This document shows, in pieces, positions 32,579 to 34,282 of a stretch of 34,282 nt of DNA; the stretch's first letter is position 1, and each line of letters starts with the position of its first letter. This stretch comes from a virus. The DNA is taken from positions 1 to 34,282 of IMG/VR virus record IMGVR_UViG_3300032288_004457; one strand, given 5' to 3'. Below the pieces are notes generated by a model. That model was not told where the DNA came from. It saw nothing but the letters and a program-made list of their open reading frames with translations, and did no database searches. The position numbers and the translations under genes are program-made.

Positions 32579-33466
32579 TTATATAAAGTTTAATATTGCT
32601 AAATCTTTTGCTTTTGCCTCCACTTCAACATCAATATCAACACCATATGAATTTGGTAAAGAATTGATATAATCTGAGTGCGCTTGTGGTTTTAATTTAC
32701 TATTATTCTCATGCAATGATTTTGATTCAGAATAATGTGTTAATTGTGTTACTCCAGCAGGCCAACTTTGTGATGCTAACTTAAGTGCATCTTCTTCGGA
32801 AAGGTCACCTGTGTTAAATTTGTGGTGATGATAATCAAAAACAATAGGAATACCTGTTTTTTCGTGAATATACATCAAATCTTTAACAGAATACATACTG
32901 GCCTTATCATCATTCTCAATTGTAAGGCGTGTTTTAACCGATTTAGAGAGTCTTCCGAAATTAGTGATAAATCTATCCATTGCACTCTTTTTATCACCAT
33001 ATACCCCATTACAATGAATATTAATAACATTATAAGGTGTTTGAGATAATCCCATAGCATCCATAATACGACCATGTACTTCCAAATCCTTAATTGTATT
33101 CAAAACAACCGATTCTTTTGGTGAAGTTAATACATTAAAAGGACCTGGATGAAAAGTTAACCTCTGTCCGTATTTATTTGCCTTATCACCACACTTTTTT
33201 AGTATGGTTGATATTTCTTTCCAATCTTTTAATTCTGTAAATTGGTATTCAGTAGCCCATGGAAACATTTCACTACTCATTCGGTATAATTTAATACCTC
33301 TTTCTTCATTCCAATCAATAATTCGTTCTAAATCGGCAACATTTTGTAAAACCAAATCAGAAACATAATCTAAACCTTTTTGTGTAAAGGTTTTTTTAAT
33401 CATTGTTCTGTTAGTTGTAATATTTTTGCCTAACGATAAGTTTATACAAGCGTATCCTAAATTCAT
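32579..33466 (-). CDS. uvsE: UV-damage endonuclease, UvdE/UvsE family (295 aa)
   Basis: An ATP-independent endonuclease that nicks 5' to UV photoproducts and some other lesions, starting excision repair. The TIM-barrel pattern and metal ligands are all visible: MNLGYACIN at the start, YRMSSEMFPW (61-70), TFHPGPF (His106), NIHCNG (His151), IENDD (Glu184), FDYHHHK (Asp211 and His213-215), LTHYSES (His244), AHSDYI (His263) and VDIDVEVEAKAKD (acidic residues near 279-283). The length is close to bacterial enzymes. It would protect phage DNA from sunlight, fitting an aquatic host. The ATG follows a GTATATTAC element by four bases, shared with the primase gene. It lies 39 bases after the partial membrane protein. 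Confidence 0.95.
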   Translation of the reverse strand: MNLGYACINLSLGKNITTNRTMIKKTFTQKGLDYVSDLVLQNVADLERIIDWNEERGIKLYRMSSEMFPWATEYQFTELKDWKEISTILKKCGDKANKYGQRLTFHPGPFNVLTSPKESVVLNTIKDLEVHGRIMDAMGLSQTPYNVINIHCNGVYGDKKSAMDRFITNFGRLSKSVKTRLTIENDDKASMYSVKDLMYIHEKTGIPIVFDYHHHKFNTGDLSEEDALKLASQSWPAGVTQLTHYSESKSLHENNSKLKPQAHSDYINSLPNSYGVDIDVEVEAKAKDLAILNFI

Positions 33467-33470
33467 ATAG

Positions 33471-33479
33471 GTAATATAC
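33471..33479 (-). promoter_or_regulatory. GTATATTAC element before UvdE
   Basis: GTATATTAC on the coding strand, four bases before the UvdE ATG. The same 9-mer is four bases before a possible GTG start of the primase. If it is a -10 element, both messages would be leaderless. It may mark early or middle genes for DNA work. Two copies only, so this is tentative. Confidence 0.3.
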
Positions 33480-33505
33480 GAAAATAATTCTAAAATACCA
33501 AATTT

Positions 33506-34282
33506 TTAATAAGTTTTGATATTTTCTTCTTCGTTTCTAAATTTTGCTAAGTCTCTTGGGCTTCCACCTTTGTTTGACATCCAATAATTTACTGCTTTTG
33601 GGTTATTTATCCATAATTTACGATTATTCCAAGGATAATCAGGATGCATATATTCTTCCCACTTTAATTCTGATAGTTTTTGTTCTAAAGATTCATTAGT
33701 AGGTGGAGCATTATCCACAACATCATCAGACTCAACAACATTTTCTTTCGTTTCCGTGTTAATCTCATCTTTTTCGTTTTTGTTAAGAATATTTTCTACT
33801 ATAACTTCGTTTTCTTCTTCATTTGTAGAATTATTTCCACTATCTCCGTAAATTTGATAATTTTTTTCCATTAAATCATCTAAATCACTCATATCATAGG
33901 TTGGTTCTTTTCTTTTTACTATAATTAGTCCATTAAATGCGATAATTAGAGCCACCGCAAGTGGGTCAAACACAATTACAATCAAAAATATGAAGAATTT
34001 CACTACATTTTTCAATTCTATACCAAATGCTTCGGCTACAAATCGGAATCCACCTACTTCTTTCTCTAAATCTAAGTTTTTTAACTTAATTTCGTTGATT
34101 TTTTCAGTATTTTTAGCATTTTCTGTTTGCAAACCCTCAATTTTTTTATTAATTTGAGTAGTTTGACGGTCTTTGTTATCAATTGAACGTAAAAGACGAG
34201 AATTTACCTTACCTTTATCTAAAATTGTTGATTGAGTTTGTGATAATTGACCTAATTGAGTGTTTAATTGAGTAATTTGAGC
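33506..34282 (-). CDS. Coiled-coil membrane protein, N-terminus beyond the right window edge
   Basis: The frame stays open from the stop at 33506 to base 34282, so it is longer than the apparent TTG start at 34132 suggests. The 50 codons beyond it read AQITQLNTQLGQLSQTQSTI onward and continue the same coiled coil, rich in Gln and Thr. Then comes the motif NLDLEKEVGGFRFVAEAFG, a hydrophobic region VKFFIFLIVIVFDPLAVALI of one long or two short membrane segments, and an acidic linker. The C-terminus has KWEEYMHPDYPWNNRKLW and YWMSNKGGSPRDLAKF. No function is known to me. A membrane-anchored coiled coil could be an infection-stage membrane protein or part of the virion. Gene length beyond the edge is unknown. 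Confidence 0.8.
   Translation of the reverse strand, partial: AQITQLNTQLGQLSQTQSTILDKGKVNSRLLRSIDNKDRQTTQINKKIEGLQTENAKNTEKINEIKLKNLDLEKEVGGFRFVAEAFGIELKNVVKFFIFLIVIVFDPLAVALIIAFNGLIIVKRKEPTYDMSDLDDLMEKNYQIYGDSGNNSTNEEENEVIVENILNKNEKDEINTETKENVVESDDVVDNAPPTNESLEQKLSELKWEEYMHPDYPWNNRKLWINNPKAVNYWMSNKGGSPRDLAKFRNEEENIKTY

Noticed and set aside
32875-33075. Minus-strand frame inside the UvdE gene in another phase
   Set aside because: The UvdE frame carries a full set of metal ligands across this span, so the second frame is incidental.

Overview
The window is a contiguous piece of an AT-rich (by eye roughly 70% A+T), tightly packed genome of a T4-like contractile-tailed bacteriophage. The evidence is a gp6-type baseplate wedge protein, a gp25-type wedge protein, a spike-like protein, a fused gp47/gp46 (SbcD/SbcC) recombination nuclease, a primase, a gp55-like sigma factor and a tail fibre ending in an S74 intramolecular chaperone. 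I saw no integrase, prophage repressor, tRNA or insertion sequence. None of the start codons I inspected has a clear purine-rich Shine-Dalgarno sequence; leaders are A/T-rich. With the base composition this fits a phage of Bacteroidota, probably aquatic, but the host is inferred.

All genes but one are on the minus strand, so transcription runs from the right end to the left. From right to left: (1) 34282-28550, an accessory and regulatory block: a membrane/coiled-coil protein cut by the window edge, UvdE-type UV-damage endonuclease, a 57-aa membrane protein, a short NMNAT-like nucleotidyltransferase, a DUF2061 membrane protein, peptide deformylase, an 80-aa membrane protein, a late sigma factor and a NodU/TobZ-type carbamoyltransferase. 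(2) 28546-10434, a divergent SGNH-like protein followed by the tail and baseplate block: coiled-coil protein, spike-like protein, Pro-rich protein, 171-aa protein, gp25, gp6, DNRLRE-like protein, coiled-coil protein, 297-aa protein, the 1651-aa LamG-like protein, then three smaller structural proteins (207, 414 and 390 aa). (3) 10407-5584, an 87-aa protein, a T7-type Holliday-junction resolvase, the primase and the SbcD-SbcC fusion. (4) 5305-41, the 1754-aa tail fibre, followed by the start of another gene that leaves the left edge. The only rightward gene, a 61-aa ribbon-helix-helix-like protein, sits between (3) and (4).

A near-palindromic 10-mer, ATATTTATAT on the coding strand, lies just upstream of several genes (tail fibre, 87-aa, 390-aa, 207-aa, 1651-aa, 171-aa and the lone rightward gene). 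It is a good candidate for this phage's late promoter, read by the gp55-like sigma encoded here. One clear intrinsic terminator separates the 414-aa and 390-aa genes. No gene-free stretch exceeds 300 bases; the largest apparent gap (32403-32578) holds the 57-aa gene.

The most notable points are the single-chain Mre11/Rad50-type fusion, the unusual late-promoter candidate, the operator-like repeats before the lone rightward gene, a carbamoyltransferase next to an SGNH-like protein, the tight nucleotidyltransferase/DUF2061/deformylase cluster, and a four-copy AENxQY repeat in the 1651-aa protein.
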